DNA from: Pseudoalteromonas rubra | GTDB taxonomy: Bacteria; Pseudomonadota; Gammaproteobacteria; Enterobacterales; Alteromonadaceae | NCBI RefSeq assembly: GCF_000238295.3 | Contig: NZ_AHCD03000035.1 | Coordinates: 868,001-932,000, forward strand | Direction: 5' to 3' | DNA: 64,000 nt | In this document: positions 26,437-35,222 of the stretch, piece by piece | Layout of the letters: every line of letters begins with the position of its first letter | Numbering within the stretch: the stretch's first letter is position 1 | Made by a program: the position numbers and the translations under genes | Notes under the pieces: generated by a model | What the model saw: only the letters and a program-made list of their open reading frames with translations | The model's database searches: none | Told to the model about the DNA's origin: nothing

Positions 26437-26992
26437 ATTTATGCTTCCTTGAATAATTTAGCCTAACGGTTGGGTTACGTTATAACACAGCAGCGGTGGA
26501 GCGAAAACAGGTAAAGTTACGAAATAGAACGAATGGGCTGGATTAACGCACCAAGGAGCTTATCAGTATTTTAGAGAAGGTAAGCCAACAGATAGAGAGC
26601 TTTGTGCAGGCCCTCTCAAAACAAGCGTGCTTTACTGGTCGTGTGAAAAACGGGCAGAAATAACTTCCTGCAATAGTAAAATAAAACCATGACCTATGCC
26701 AAGTACACTGCTTCGTGTTCGCTCTCACAGTAACGCTGAGGGTACTTATTTGCCTACCTTAGAGAGCCCTGCGACTCTCGTACCTAGCGATTATGCAAGG
26801 TTTGATTGCTATAAAAGAGTAAAAACAATGACACGCTGGGCGACTAGCTGACAGAAGCTATGGGTACGTAAGCAATCAGCTTACATGACACCCACCCGGG
26901 CGGAGTTTCGCGCGGGTGTCGTAGCACCTCACACAACCAATATCAAAGAAACAGCGAAACTGGTGGAACTTCACACCATTGATTTAGTACAA
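26437..26992. other. Intergenic region with hairpins, no clear gene
   Basis: These 556 bp hold no convincing gene. A 61-codon minus-strand ORF (26543-26728) has no family features or ribosome binding site. Two hairpin candidates are present: GTAAGC/GCTTAC near 26869-26885, and an imperfect GACACCC..GGGTGTC stem near 26887-26920 that lies downstream of the minus-strand gene at 26993. Confidence 0.5.
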
Positions 26993-27385
26993 CTATGAAT
27001 ATCCTATGACCCGATATCCCGTTACCGTTTTAGTAATTGGAAATTCGGCGATCCTGGAAAGTGCTTCAATCAGGCGAGTCAACTCATTGCATTCGTCAAA
27101 AGTGAATTCCAGCCACTCAATCTCTTTATAAAACGCAGGCTCACAGAACCAAAGATTATCAATGTGTTCTTCGTAAGGCTCCGTCCGGGATTGCCTGATT
27201 TGTTCGCAACTTACTAATTTATATGTGATCGGGTAGCTACGCTCTTCAAAAGATGCCACTGCCTTGAGCAGCTTAACCCATTTTGCATTACTCATATGAG
27301 AGGCTGAAAACGTACGGCTAATCGTCGCATCTAACCTCTGATATGATTTGGTTTGTTTTTCTCTGTGAGCTCGAACTTTACTCAT
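26993..27385 (-). CDS. Protein of unknown function (DUF6678-like)
   Basis: A 130-residue, soluble, mixed alpha/beta protein. The pattern HMSNAKWVKLLKAVASF followed by YPITYKLVSCEQIRQ and a late NLWFCEPAFYKEIEWLEF recalls the small DUF6678 family by memory; no search was possible. There is no signal peptide or membrane segment. It is the downstream-most gene of a run of minus-strand accessory genes spaced 90-200 bp apart. Many such small cytoplasmic proteins are cargo of mobile islets. The start is the ATG at 27385; no strong ribosome binding site is visible. Confidence 0.6.
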   Translation of the reverse strand: MSKVRAHREKQTKSYQRLDATISRTFSASHMSNAKWVKLLKAVASFEERSYPITYKLVSCEQIRQSRTEPYEEHIDNLWFCEPAFYKEIEWLEFTFDECNELTRLIEALSRIAEFPITKTVTGYRVIGYS

Positions 27386-27472
27386 TACTCAACTCGTTTT
27401 CCGCCCTCTTTGTAGCGCACTGAGTCTACAACTCTTTTCTTCCATACCAGTTTTATTAATATTTTATCGCTC

Positions 27473-27802
27473 TTAAGCAATCACACTCAAAAACAACATT
27501 ATCCACAACGCAGCCCAACTTAAGCCCTTTAACCAGCGAACCCGCTGCTGAATACACAAAAATACGGATAGGGATAAAAGACAAGCCCAGACCAATTTAG
27601 GGTTAACAACAGACGGCTCCGCCCCCAACCTGATGGCTTGCTCGTCAGGCAACAATGCAGGCGCGACCAGGCTAAATATGATTATTCCTAAACTAACGGC
27701 CAATAAAACACTGCTGAACCGACTAAACAAATCTATATTTATTTTCACTTTGCTACCACTGCTGAGATCTGGCCAAGTACACTTAAGCCCCGTACGTCCC
27801 AT
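27473..27802 (-). CDS. Small membrane protein, unknown
   Basis: A 109-residue ORF with three predicted transmembrane stretches (RFSSVLLAVSLGIIIFSLVAPALL, KLVWACLLSLSVFLCIQ, GLSWAALWIMLFLSVIA). No family is recognised. The start is uncertain: the ATG at 27802 has an AGG about 12 nt upstream, while a GTG at 27748 (VKINIDLF) would remove a polar 18-residue extension and give a more typical membrane protein. It lies in the accessory minus-strand gene run. Confidence 0.55.
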   Translation of the reverse strand: MGRTGLKCTWPDLSSGSKVKINIDLFSRFSSVLLAVSLGIIIFSLVAPALLPDEQAIRLGAEPSVVNPKLVWACLLSLSVFLCIQQRVRWLKGLSWAALWIMLFLSVIA

Positions 27803-28003
27803 TGATTGAAAAACCTGTAATAGGGATCAGCAAAAACGTAGATACTATTGCAATTATCAATAACCGGAGCATAAATTCCCTACTGCCATTTCAATTGGAC
27901 ATGTCAATGCTGAACTAAACACGTTTGCCACTAAAAAAGTGCAATCGATTTCCGCTTCATATCAAAGCTTAGTTCAATGTCCCTACATGTGATTCAAACC
28001 AAA

Positions 28004-28393
28004 TTACTCTGTTTGTGCAAATCTCATTTTGCCCACATGGCAAATGACTGTGCCGGATAATATACCTACTATATTTGCGACCATATCAAACAGGTCAAAT
28101 GTACGTGCGGATATAAATGCCTGACTTAACTCTTCCAGACATACCAAAGTCAAAACTATCACTGCACCATAATAAATATGCACTTTGCCGAATACTAAAC
28201 TTCTAAATTTAAAGCTAACAATAAATAGAACTGTCAAAGTACCAAACAGACCGATATGACCAAGTTTATCTCCATTAGGGATTGATCTTACCAAATCAAA
28301 GAAGATGCTGTCTTGCCCAGTATTTGCCAGATAGATAACCCAAACAATGAACAGAAAAAAGCTTATTGCGACAAAGGATACTAGTTTATGCAT
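28004..28393 (-). CDS. VanZ-like membrane protein
   Basis: A 129-residue protein with four transmembrane helices and the VanZ-family pattern NGDKLGHIGLFGTLTVLFIVS in the second helix and CLEELSQAFISARTFDLFDMVANIVGILSG at the end. Both segments carry the family's conserved His and Glu/Asp residues. The VanZ name comes from teicoplanin resistance, but most family members have no known function. Its first 13 bp overlap the end of the upstream Coq4-like gene (28381-28836), which indicates translational coupling. Confidence 0.82.
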   Translation of the reverse strand: MHKLVSFVAISFFLFIVWVIYLANTGQDSIFFDLVRSIPNGDKLGHIGLFGTLTVLFIVSFKFRSLVFGKVHIYYGAVIVLTLVCLEELSQAFISARTFDLFDMVANIVGILSGTVICHVGKMRFAQTE

Positions 28394-28836
28394 AAATCAC
28401 GTCTCAGTTCATCTAACTGTAGTGGGATCATTGAAGCAATATCGAATTCGCATAATGGCCTCGCCCGCATCCCGCGTTTTATTTCCTGTCTAAATTCATC
28501 ATGTTTTGATGGAAAAAGTATGTAGCCCAAAATAAACAGTATTTTCCCCGCGAAAGTAGCATTTTTGTTACCCCACATAAATGATTGTAATTTCAACTCC
28601 TCTGTAACCGTGGTGCCGTAGCCCAAAAGTGCATGATATGCGTCATGTTCCTCATATTTAGGTAAATAGCCTAAATTCCGAGATTGTAAAAACTGATGCA
28701 GCTCCTCGCCCAATGTCCCCTGATCCAAGTAAAGCAGATCATCAAGCTTATAGGGCCAAGGTTCTGGCCTTCTGAATAAATTAAGAAATGGGACACTCCA
28801 CCCGATTAGATTTTCTACGACTTTATATTTATTCAT
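28381..28836 (-). CDS. Coq4-like protein with zinc-site motif
   Basis: About 151 residues from the ATG at 28836, with AAGG a little upstream; a GTG at 28875 is a weaker start. The motif H64-D65-x-x-H68-x11-E80 (in YEEHDAYHALLGYG..EE) matches the HDxxHx11E zinc motif of the Coq4 ubiquinone-biosynthesis family. KILFILGYILFPSKHDEFRQEIKRG further on also resembles that family, with a membrane-associated helix. In eukaryotes Coq4 organises the Coq complex and takes part in ring decarboxylation. Bacteria usually make ubiquinone without it, so a different role is likely here. It overlaps the VanZ-like gene by 13 bp. Confidence 0.72.
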   Translation of the reverse strand: MNKYKVVENLIGWSVPFLNLFRRPEPWPYKLDDLLYLDQGTLGEELHQFLQSRNLGYLPKYEEHDAYHALLGYGTTVTEELKLQSFMWGNKNATFAGKILFILGYILFPSKHDEFRQEIKRGMRARPLCEFDIASMIPLQLDELRRDLCIN

Positions 28837-28926
28837 TTGATTGGTAAACCTTACGAAAGCGCAGCGAGTAGTCACTCAAAACTATGAGCCGGATAATTCG
28901 AAGGCGAACCCTCGATTTACTCTTTG

Positions 28927-29457
28927 TTAAGTAATGTTTTCAGCACAAGTCAGATACATTTTCGCGGCCAAAGAAAAGTGCTCATGGTTAAAATCTAAAG
29001 AGTGTGAATCTCCAGAAGCAGACTTCACCTGCACCGAAAAAACGTCCGATTTACTTTCATGATTTAGAATAGTATTTACCTCTTTCCCTTTCACATAAAA
29101 ATACTGAAAATCATCAAACTCAACTTTGATTAATTTTCTTCCATCCATAAAAGCCTCAACTGGATAATCAACTTTTTCAAGCGAGGAATTTAAAACGCTG
29201 GGAATAGTAAAGCTAAGGATATGAGTCTCTTTCTCAATCTGATAACTGTCCTGCAGAGCAGACACTTCGTAATCTTTACCCTTATATGAAAAACTTGCGA
29301 AAACACTAAAATTTATACCTGACAGAACTTTTACATTTGCAGTCTGGCCCAGTATGCAAACAGATTTTGTAAAGTCAGGTTTCCAATACCCTCCATGTGG
29401 TAGGGCCAAAGTTGTAAAACTAACTACTGTTAAAACTAAGAAGCAGTGCTTATACAT
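28927..29457 (-). CDS. Secreted protein of unknown function
   Basis: A 176-residue protein with a signal peptide (MYKHCFLVLTVVSFTTLALP) and a beta-rich mature part with alternating polar and hydrophobic segments (FSVFASFSYKGKDYEVSALQD). Two Cys residues (about 34 and 171) could form a disulfide. No family is recognised. An excellent AGGAGA ribosome binding site precedes the ATG, supporting a real gene. It lies in the accessory minus-strand run, 52 bp after the next upstream gene's region and upstream of the Coq4-like gene. Confidence 0.68.
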   Translation of the reverse strand: MYKHCFLVLTVVSFTTLALPHGGYWKPDFTKSVCILGQTANVKVLSGINFSVFASFSYKGKDYEVSALQDSYQIEKETHILSFTIPSVLNSSLEKVDYPVEAFMDGRKLIKVEFDDFQYFYVKGKEVNTILNHESKSDVFSVQVKSASGDSHSLDFNHEHFSLAAKMYLTCAENIT

Positions 29458-29549
29458 GAAGAAATCTCCTGATGCTTAACAAGCTAAAGAAAGTTATGAC
29501 ACAACAATCTGTATTAGTACCTCCCCGGTTTAAGATTCTATATGTCATA

Positions 29550-29999
29550 TTACTTGCAAGCAGTCCCCTGATCCACGAACCGATATGCAACAAATTGATT
29601 CTTATCTCCGCTGGGTTTTTGCGAAGAAATGGGCACTTGCTCAAAACGCCCATTCAAAACGTCATGCCAGAAACACCTGACATGTTTCTTGGGGTAACTT
29701 TCTGATATTTTCTTTAGTTTCGAATAAACATCTTCATCATCTAAGAGAAATTCGGCAAATGTAAAAGTAATAAGCGTCTCATAAGAGCTCATCTCATTTT
29801 CATCCAACATATCAAGGATCAAAGGCTTATAATCAACTTTATTTTCAATAAAAACATATGCCGCGCCATCATCCCAACCAGACCCCATAGCGCTCATTTT
29901 ATATAAAAGATAAACTTGTACTGTCTTGCTCGTCAAAACGACAATGTAAGTTAAAAGAAGTACAAGCAGTAAGTTTCTTATAAATTTTACTAGAGCCAC
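29550..29999 (-). CDS. Single-pass membrane protein of unknown function
   Basis: A 149-residue protein starting at a GTG (29999) with AAGGAATATT directly upstream. One N-terminal transmembrane anchor (about 7-27, FIRNLLLVLLLTYIVVLTS) is followed by a soluble acidic domain of about 115 residues containing two Cys residues (RCFWHD, GTACK). No family is recognised. The layout suggests an exported or periplasm-facing domain. It is in the accessory minus-strand run. Confidence 0.65.
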   Translation of the reverse strand: MALVKFIRNLLLVLLLTYIVVLTSKTVQVYLLYKMSAMGSGWDDGAAYVFIENKVDYKPLILDMLDENEMSSYETLITFTFAEFLLDDEDVYSKLKKISESYPKKHVRCFWHDVLNGRFEQVPISSQKPSGDKNQFVAYRFVDQGTACK

Positions 30000-30215
30000 A
30001 ATATTCCTTAATTAAGTAAAAACAGCCCTGAACAATGGTTTTTAAAATAATATTATTGATACTAATTTAAAACTAAGCCTAGTTGTAGTAGCTCAATAAA
30101 AATAGCGTATAATTAAAAGTTACCTTCCCACTACTATTTCCAAACACCACCGTTTCTTAGCGAAACCATCAGATAGTAAATAGCCACTCATAACAAAAGG
30201 GTCTATCTTTTAGGC

Positions 30216-30530
30216 TTACTTTAGCTTTTCACCACATAAAGGACACTCAATTGGGTTTAAGTCCCAGCGCTGGCTTCTGACCAACTTCCCATTAAATTTC
30301 AAATATTTAAACTGAGCCGCACCACATTTGGGGCAAGTATTTAGAGTCATTTGTATGATTATCCCGATTGCTGTGGAAATAGAAGCAAGTACAAACATCC
30401 AAACCGACTCTTTTTCAGTAACAAAGAAAAACACCACAACACACATAAAAACCACAATGCAGGCTTTCAGAACCGGCAAGAACTTAGTCCGTTTTCTTTG
30501 GTAAATTTCTGCTGCGCTCTCAACTTTCAC
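30216..30530 (-). CDS. Small membrane protein with C-terminal zinc ribbon
   Basis: A 104-residue protein starting at a GTG (30530) after TTAGG. Two transmembrane helices (about 20-38 and 43-62) are followed by a short cytoplasmic zinc-ribbon-like tail with paired CxxC motifs: CPKCGAAQF near residue 67 and CPLCGEKL at the C-terminus. The family is not recognised. Zinc ribbons of this size may bind nucleic acid, protein or metal. Confidence 0.62.
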   Translation of the reverse strand: MKVESAAEIYQRKRTKFLPVLKACIVVFMCVVVFFFVTEKESVWMFVLASISTAIGIIIQMTLNTCPKCGAAQFKYLKFNGKLVRSQRWDLNPIECPLCGEKLK

Positions 30531-31019
30531 GTAAACCTAACACCTTCCTCTATGAAAAAACAAAATATTTATTTTATTAATCATAGTGATAGATACCTCT
30601 GTCGTTCGAACAAAATTAGTTAGCTAGCCAGATAATAGCAACAAGTATATTATTCCATCATCTACCATGGGCTCAAGTGAAATTTCCCTAAAATACATAC
30701 TTGATTTACCCCTTAAAAAAGTTTTGAACATACATCTGATTTATAGCAAAGATCTAACTCCCTCAGCTTGTTACTTGTTTTACTGACGCAAGTCCCTTTA
30801 ATGATAACGCCACATTCCACATGATGTGTTGACAACGACGATTCCAGGCAAAAGCAACGAAAACATCTTTCCTGGATGTTTTCGGGCTTAACAAAGAAAT
30901 TGAATATCGCAAACAAAGCTATGCTTTGGCTGAAGGAAAGGTTCCAATTATGGAATGTATTCTCGTGAGCCATGCTATACGACTCAGTGATACTGGCAAA
31001 ATTACAAATATCCAATTAT
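30531..31019. other. AT-rich region, no confident gene
   Basis: A 489-bp AT-rich stretch. A minus-strand ORF at 30713-31015 (100 codons) begins at TTG, lacks a ribosome binding site and shows no family features; it is probably not a gene or is a decayed one. Confidence 0.5.
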
Positions 31020-31328
31020 TTAAACGCTTTGCGATATAGAAACTAAGAAACACACAAATAGAACCAAGAAAGGGGCTATTGATACAAGCTTGAATATATT
31101 GTTCAGCTGGTTCCTAAACATATAAACCAACACCAACTGAGGGAACCAAACAATGCCTGAATTAAATGCAATGAGCCCTGCTCCAGTGAAACCTTCATGG
31201 CTATGAGGACCACCATCAGTGAGTGCGAAAAAGATCCCATACATTGCTAAATAACAAGGAAAAAGCAAAAGTAAAATTAGTAAAATGAGTATTATTTTTA
31301 AAATTACAACTTTGTTTGATTCATCCAT
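31020..31328 (-). CDS. Small multi-pass membrane protein, unknown
   Basis: About 102 residues from the ATG at 31328; the open frame continues to 31376, but the shorter start removes a polar extension. Three transmembrane segments are predicted (VVILKIILILLILLLLFPCYLAMYGIFFALT, GAGLIAFNSGIVWFPQLVLVYMF, LVSIAPFLVLFVCFLVS). A His/Gly-rich loop (DGGPHSHEGF) lies between the first two. No family is recognised and the ribosome binding site is weak. Confidence 0.55.
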   Translation of the reverse strand: MDESNKVVILKIILILLILLLLFPCYLAMYGIFFALTDGGPHSHEGFTGAGLIAFNSGIVWFPQLVLVYMFRNQLNNIFKLVSIAPFLVLFVCFLVSISQSV

Positions 31329-31575
31329 AGAAACACCATATATACTATCATGGCCGCTGTTTTCGACACAGCCCAAAAAACCTGGATTCGCAGTTTGATA
31401 AAAGCAAACAGCGTCTCGGTGAGTATGCTATAAAACTTCATATCAGCGTCGCTAAAACGTAAACTGCTTTAGATTAAGCACTACACTCGTGACCCGGTCA
31501 TAGAATAAGTTAGGATAAGAAAATCGACCTAAACCACACAACTGTCACATGCACATCCCCTTAACAGGAACAACT

Positions 31576-31854
31576 TCAGCCACCTGCCTCAACTTCTGGT
31601 ACTTTGGCCAACTGCACCCAGCTGGAGTCTTTTTTAAATGCCGGTTTGTGGAGCCTCGCCCGATATCCTTCTGAATATTTATATTGAGCTTGCCGAAGGC
31701 TGTATAAGTTTGCACCCCCTTCATAATCTGGATCATGAAACTGCACGTTGTCATCTTCCCAGTCACAGACTTCACAGATTGTAAATGTCCCCGGAGGCTC
31801 TAATTCCAGGCTTTTATAACCACAACAGGGACACGTAAATTTCTTTTCACACAT
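31576..31854 (-). CDS. CPCC-family cysteine-rich protein
   Basis: A 92-residue soluble protein with two CxxC zinc knuckles: CPCCGYKSL near the N-terminus and ICEVCDWEDDNVQ at about residues 26-38. HDPDYEGGANLYSLRQAQYKY follows. This is the signature of the cysteine-rich CPCC domain family of small bacterial proteins, whose function is unknown and which often occurs in accessory gene clusters and toxin/immunity loci. It probably binds one zinc ion. No partner toxin gene was recognised next to it. Confidence 0.82.
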   Translation of the reverse strand: MCEKKFTCPCCGYKSLELEPPGTFTICEVCDWEDDNVQFHDPDYEGGANLYSLRQAQYKYSEGYRARLHKPAFKKDSSWVQLAKVPEVEAGG

Positions 31855-31950
31855 GCACTTACCATCTCGAAAATGAACACATACGAACTTATATCAAAAT
31901 CCGCTACGACAAAGCCCTGTTTAACGTATTAAGCCTTGTCAGGTACCTTT

Positions 31951-32190
31951 TTAATTGGCTCGCTTCACATATTGCCTTAACCAATAATATGGCAGAGCAT
32001 AAGTAGCAGGATCAATGGCAACTAACAGCAAGCTTTCCTGGCGTGAACTCACCAGATAAATTGAAACGACCAGGATAGGCACAACTAAAAATATAAATGA
32101 CTCTGTCGTTTTGTTTTGCAGCTTTAAAATGAACACCCTCAAATTGTAAAGTACGACAAAGAGAGGTACTAGAAAGATTACGTATGACAA
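31951..32190 (-). CDS. Small membrane protein, unknown (TTG start)
   Basis: A 79-residue ORF starting at TTG (32190), preceded by a strong GAGGGA ribosome binding site seven bases away, which supports translation. Two transmembrane segments (YVIFLVPLFVVLYNLRVFIL and FIFLVVPILVVSIYLV) are followed by a polar C-terminal tail. No family is recognised. It is the most upstream gene of the accessory run before the IS remnant. Confidence 0.58.
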   Translation of the reverse strand: MSYVIFLVPLFVVLYNLRVFILKLQNKTTESFIFLVVPILVVSIYLVSSRQESLLLVAIDPATYALPYYWLRQYVKRAN

Positions 32191-32401
32191 ACTTTTCCCT
32201 CAATCAAAACAGTAATATAACACGCTTAATTAGGTGGCCAAAATCACTATGCCACTGCGGGATGAGTATGTATATAGCCGTCCACCCTGAATGGAGCTAC
32301 TGCTAAGTTTTTCTTAACAGGCTTCAGCTGGCAGGTGAGGATAACATGCAAATTGCAAAGCCTGCTTGCCACTCACGGCTACAGAACAAATAACCCGTGA
32401 T

Positions 32402-32425
32402 ATTCGCATGCAAACACATGCGAAT
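32402..32425. repeat. Hairpin ATTCGCATG..CATGCGAAT
   Basis: ATTCGCATG (32402-32410) and CATGCGAAT (32417-32425) form a perfect 9-bp inverted repeat around CAAACA. The right arm belongs to the 19-bp direct repeat that recurs at 35771-35789, and it ends 3 bp before the IS remnant. Confidence 0.7.
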
Positions 32426-32428
32426 TTC
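32410..32428 (+). repeat. 19-bp direct repeat, copy 1
   Basis: GCAAACACATGCGAATTTC is identical to 35771-35789. This copy directly abuts the left end of the IS3-like element. Both copies are preceded 30-40 bp upstream by an ACTCACGG segment, so a longer, diverged repeat unit is likely. Confidence 0.8.
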
Positions 32429-33373
32429 TGTAACTCCACCCAATCTTAGTAAAGCTCACTAGTAGAATTATGCAGCATCAAGGTGGCCAACTGGTATCTG
32501 TCCCCCGGCGCATCGTGAGGCCTTTCATAATTGTATATTTCTAACCATTCATCTGTGATTTCGCGCACTTGTTGTAGTAAATCGAACAGATACAAATCTA
32601 ATACTTGTTCTCGATAGCTACAATTAAAAGGCTCCACAAAACCGTTTTGATAAAGACTACTTAGCTGGATAAACTCCAGCTTTATATTTTTGTCCTGAGC
32701 TCAGCTTTCTAACAAGCTGGATGTAAATTCAGGTCCGTTATCAACCCTTATTTGCGACGGCTTTCCTCTCCAGGCAATCACTCGTTAGAGCGTTCTGTTA
32801 ACCCGCTCAGTGGTCAAACTGGTATCTACTTCGATGGCCAGTGCTTGTCGAAAATAATATTTAATGTCCTGAAGCGTCGTTCATGAAATCCATGGACCAA
32901 AAATCATTGTGCTTTTCCGGTGTACTCAACGGCTCTGGCTGCATGTCGGAGCACGGCGCTTTCTTTTTCTCCTCAGGTTGAGCTTTAGCATATTGTAAAC
33001 TCGTTCAACACGCTTCTTGTTCCATGCTTTGCCCTGATGTCGCAGTCGTTCAAACAACATAGGCAAACCCCAGCGAGGGTGGCGCTCTTCAAGCAATAAC
33101 AACGCATCGATTACCTCATCATCTGGTGGCCATTTATGCTTGCAGTAATAGACACTTCGATTTAGTCCTGCACCTCAAAAGCAAGTGCCACACTTACCCC
33201 AAACTGCTTAAGGAAATGCTCAACTCACGCTATGCGACTGCTTGTGCGCACAGCTTTTTTGTTCATGGCAACAATTTGTGACTCGGTGAACTTGCTTTTC
33301 TCATCGTAAAACTTCCTTCTTTTGTTAATGGAAATTCTACTCAATAACTGTCGCAGTTTATGGGGGAGTTACA
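32429..33373 (-). mobile_element. Decayed IS3-family insertion sequence
   Basis: The proposed ends are TGTAACTCCACCC (32429) and, on the other strand, TGTAACTCCCCCA (ending at 33373). They match at 12 of 13 positions and fit IS3-type terminal repeats. The interior carries remnants of orfA and orfB on the minus strand. At 945 bp it is shorter than an intact IS3 element (about 1.2-1.3 kb), so an internal deletion has occurred. No target-site duplication is visible at the ends. Confidence 0.78.
32446..33304 (-). pseudogene. IS3-family transposase (orfA/orfB) remnant
   Basis: The reading begins at 33304 with MRKSKFTESQIVAM, the start of IS3 OrfA, which then hits stops. Fragments of the OrfB DDE integrase follow in different frames: a linker region similar to NKKRVERVYNMLKLN, WSMDFMND with the first catalytic Asp, VDNGPEFTSSLLES with the second Asp, a TGA where Trp is usual (near 32700), and GFVEPFN with the catalytic Glu. 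The end is LEIYNYERPHDAPGD. Several stops and frameshifts make it inactive. Confidence 0.85.
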
Positions 33374-33770
33374 ATAATCGCATCCTCGGAAAACCAAAGT
33401 TGGATGCTGCCTCTGGCGATAAGGGTTTTGTTGTGGGCACGTCAGTTAATGATACGTTTTTCTTTCAAAGTTTAGTCTCTGTGTCCACTTTTGAGATCTG
33501 GTTAGATTAATTCAATGATCCAGGAAACAACGCCATTCTCATGCTGATTTCGTTAGTCTGATTTCCAAAAACTCCGTAAAGAGCACAAGCGAGTGGAAAG
33601 CACATTATAACCGTAACGGCATTCAGCATTTTCAATGATTTCAAGCGATGTACAGATAAATATGTTTAATATATCGACTTGGGAGATCGCGATGAAGCTG
33701 ACCCCCAAGCCACCATAATCGGCGTCAACAAGTGGCACGCAGCTTTTTGACATCCGAGTTTATCGGATGA
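33374..33770. other. Non-coding region after the TPR gene
   Basis: About 400 bp with no confident gene. A 66-codon minus-strand ORF (33553-33753) and a plus-strand ORF entering from the IS (33322-33510) lack family features. A perfect hairpin, CATCCGA-GTTTA-TCGGATG at 33751-33769, lies 2 bp after the stop of the TPR gene and may end its transcript, although it has no U-tract. Confidence 0.5.
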
Positions 33771-35222
33771 TTATTGCTCCAATTCCACAATGTCTTTGAG
33801 TCCATCGTTCTTGATCAAAGATAAAAGCGCTTCTCTTGGATCTACCTCTTTTAATAACACATACAACTCTCTTACTTTCTCAGTATGTTCCCCATTAGAT
33901 TCTGAGGGTGAATCAACATCAATTAACTTCAGGAGCACGTCGATGTATTGACTAATATGGTCTGCATCTGGATCGTCTACATCTCTTTTTGAAAACGACT
34001 GCTCAGAATAGTGTAAAGCTTGGGAGTAATCACCACTACGTTCATATATCATTGATAAGTTATGTAAATAAGATGTATCATCTGGAGAAAATTTAAGTGC
34101 TTTTAAGGTATGTTCTTTCGCTTTATTAATATCAAGCCCGTAATATATCTTCCCTAATTGATTATATGCAAATGCCTTGTCTTCCTGGTTATCAGTGTTA
34201 CTAACCAGATATTTTGATACATCTTCAATAAATGGAGCATTTGCTTTCTCTTGGTCAACTTTTTGTGCGTAGTGAGTAACTGCAGACAAAGTGCCTTGAT
34301 GTTCAGTTGAAGAGAACTGCTCCTTATGTGAATACCATATACGCTTTGTAATCTCTAAGGTCTCGCCATCACCATAATGAAGAATGCCAAGAGCTGAAGC
34401 TAATTGTATTCTGGAAGGCGCACCTATATTAATCATGGTCTTTAACGCATCTTTAGCACCTTGAATGTCACCTTTCTCTGTCGAAATGAGATAGTCTTCA
34501 AATGGGTTTTCACTAAGTCTAGCACCGGTACCTATACCCTGCTCCCTGGCTATACCTGTACTAAATGTCCCCTGATTACTATAATTATTTGAAATTAGCG
34601 TTTTAACGGATAAAATATCCGTTGAAACCACGTCGATTATGTCATTTTTGTTATTCTTTGCCTCCTCTTTGAGGGTTGCCTGCGCTTGTTTAAGTATTCC
34701 GCTATTATGATCTTTTACTTCACTCGAAAACTGACTTATGGTGTCCAATAAAGCTTGCTGTTTATCTTCACTATTAATAGATAGCAAAAATCCGCTTAAA
34801 CCTATAACAGCCGAAATCAAACCAACAATTCCGAATGAGATCGAGAATCTATTTGATTGTTTGTGCGCATCCTCAAATGGTTGTATTATCTTGTTAGAAA
34901 GCTCTTGGTGCACCCTATCTAACTCAGCTAACTCAGCTACATCATCGAGAAATCCATGCAGTGGACTCAGAATTGACTTTTGCGAATCTTCATTTAATGG
35001 TGACTCCTTGAGTTGGCTTTCCAACGATTTTATTAAGGTTGATAATCTCGATACTAAACTTGTTTCCTTGTCATTTTGGTAAACATCATTAATGAAGTCA
35101 CTCAAAGGCAAGAGACAATCATCTACTTTGCTTGAGGCCACATGTTCAGAAATACGACCTCTCAAGTTCGACTCTAGCTGCTCAAGCATGAGGACATATG
35201 TTGTTTTTACTCTTTCAGTCAT
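33771..35222 (-). CDS. Single-pass membrane protein with coiled coil and TPR repeats, unknown
   Basis: A 483-residue protein. The N-terminal 125 residues are helical and cytoplasmic, with heptad character. One transmembrane helix follows (about 127-149, FSISFGIVGLISAVIGLSGFLLSI), then a coiled-coil-like stretch (about 155-215), a helical middle, and tetratricopeptide repeats at about 340-420 (AFAYNQLGKIYYGLDINKAKEHTLKALKFSPDD, then TSYLHNLSMIYERSGDYSQALHYSEQSF). No signal peptide is present. I do not recognise a family. The gene stands alone in an AT-rich zone between an IS remnant and a gene-free stretch, which suggests horizontal acquisition. A role in defence or envelope scaffolding is possible but unsupported. 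Confidence 0.8.
   Translation of the reverse strand: MTERVKTTYVLMLEQLESNLRGRISEHVASSKVDDCLLPLSDFINDVYQNDKETSLVSRLSTLIKSLESQLKESPLNEDSQKSILSPLHGFLDDVAELAELDRVHQELSNKIIQPFEDAHKQSNRFSISFGIVGLISAVIGLSGFLLSINSEDKQQALLDTISQFSSEVKDHNSGILKQAQATLKEEAKNNKNDIIDVVSTDILSVKTLISNNYSNQGTFSTGIAREQGIGTGARLSENPFEDYLISTEKGDIQGAKDALKTMINIGAPSRIQLASALGILHYGDGETLEITKRIWYSHKEQFSSTEHQGTLSAVTHYAQKVDQEKANAPFIEDVSKYLVSNTDNQEDKAFAYNQLGKIYYGLDINKAKEHTLKALKFSPDDTSYLHNLSMIYERSGDYSQALHYSEQSFSKRDVDDPDADHISQYIDVLLKLIDVDSPSESNGEHTEKVRELYVLLKEVDPREALLSLIKNDGLKDIVELEQ

Noticed and set aside
26543..26728. 61-codon minus-strand ORF
   Set aside because: There is no ribosome binding site, no recognisable motif, and a Cys/Trp-rich composition typical of random reading of non-coding DNA.
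30713..31015. 100-codon minus-strand ORF
   Set aside because: It starts at TTG with no ribosome binding site and shows no family feature; kept only as a note within the gap entry.
26437..32200. Possible integron cassette array
   Set aside because: Spacing and one-strand orientation of small genes recall cassettes, but no attC-like sites with paired core motifs and no integrase gene were seen.
33553..33753. 66-codon minus-strand ORF next to the TPR gene
   Set aside because: No ribosome binding site or family features; it contains the hairpin that probably ends the TPR transcript.
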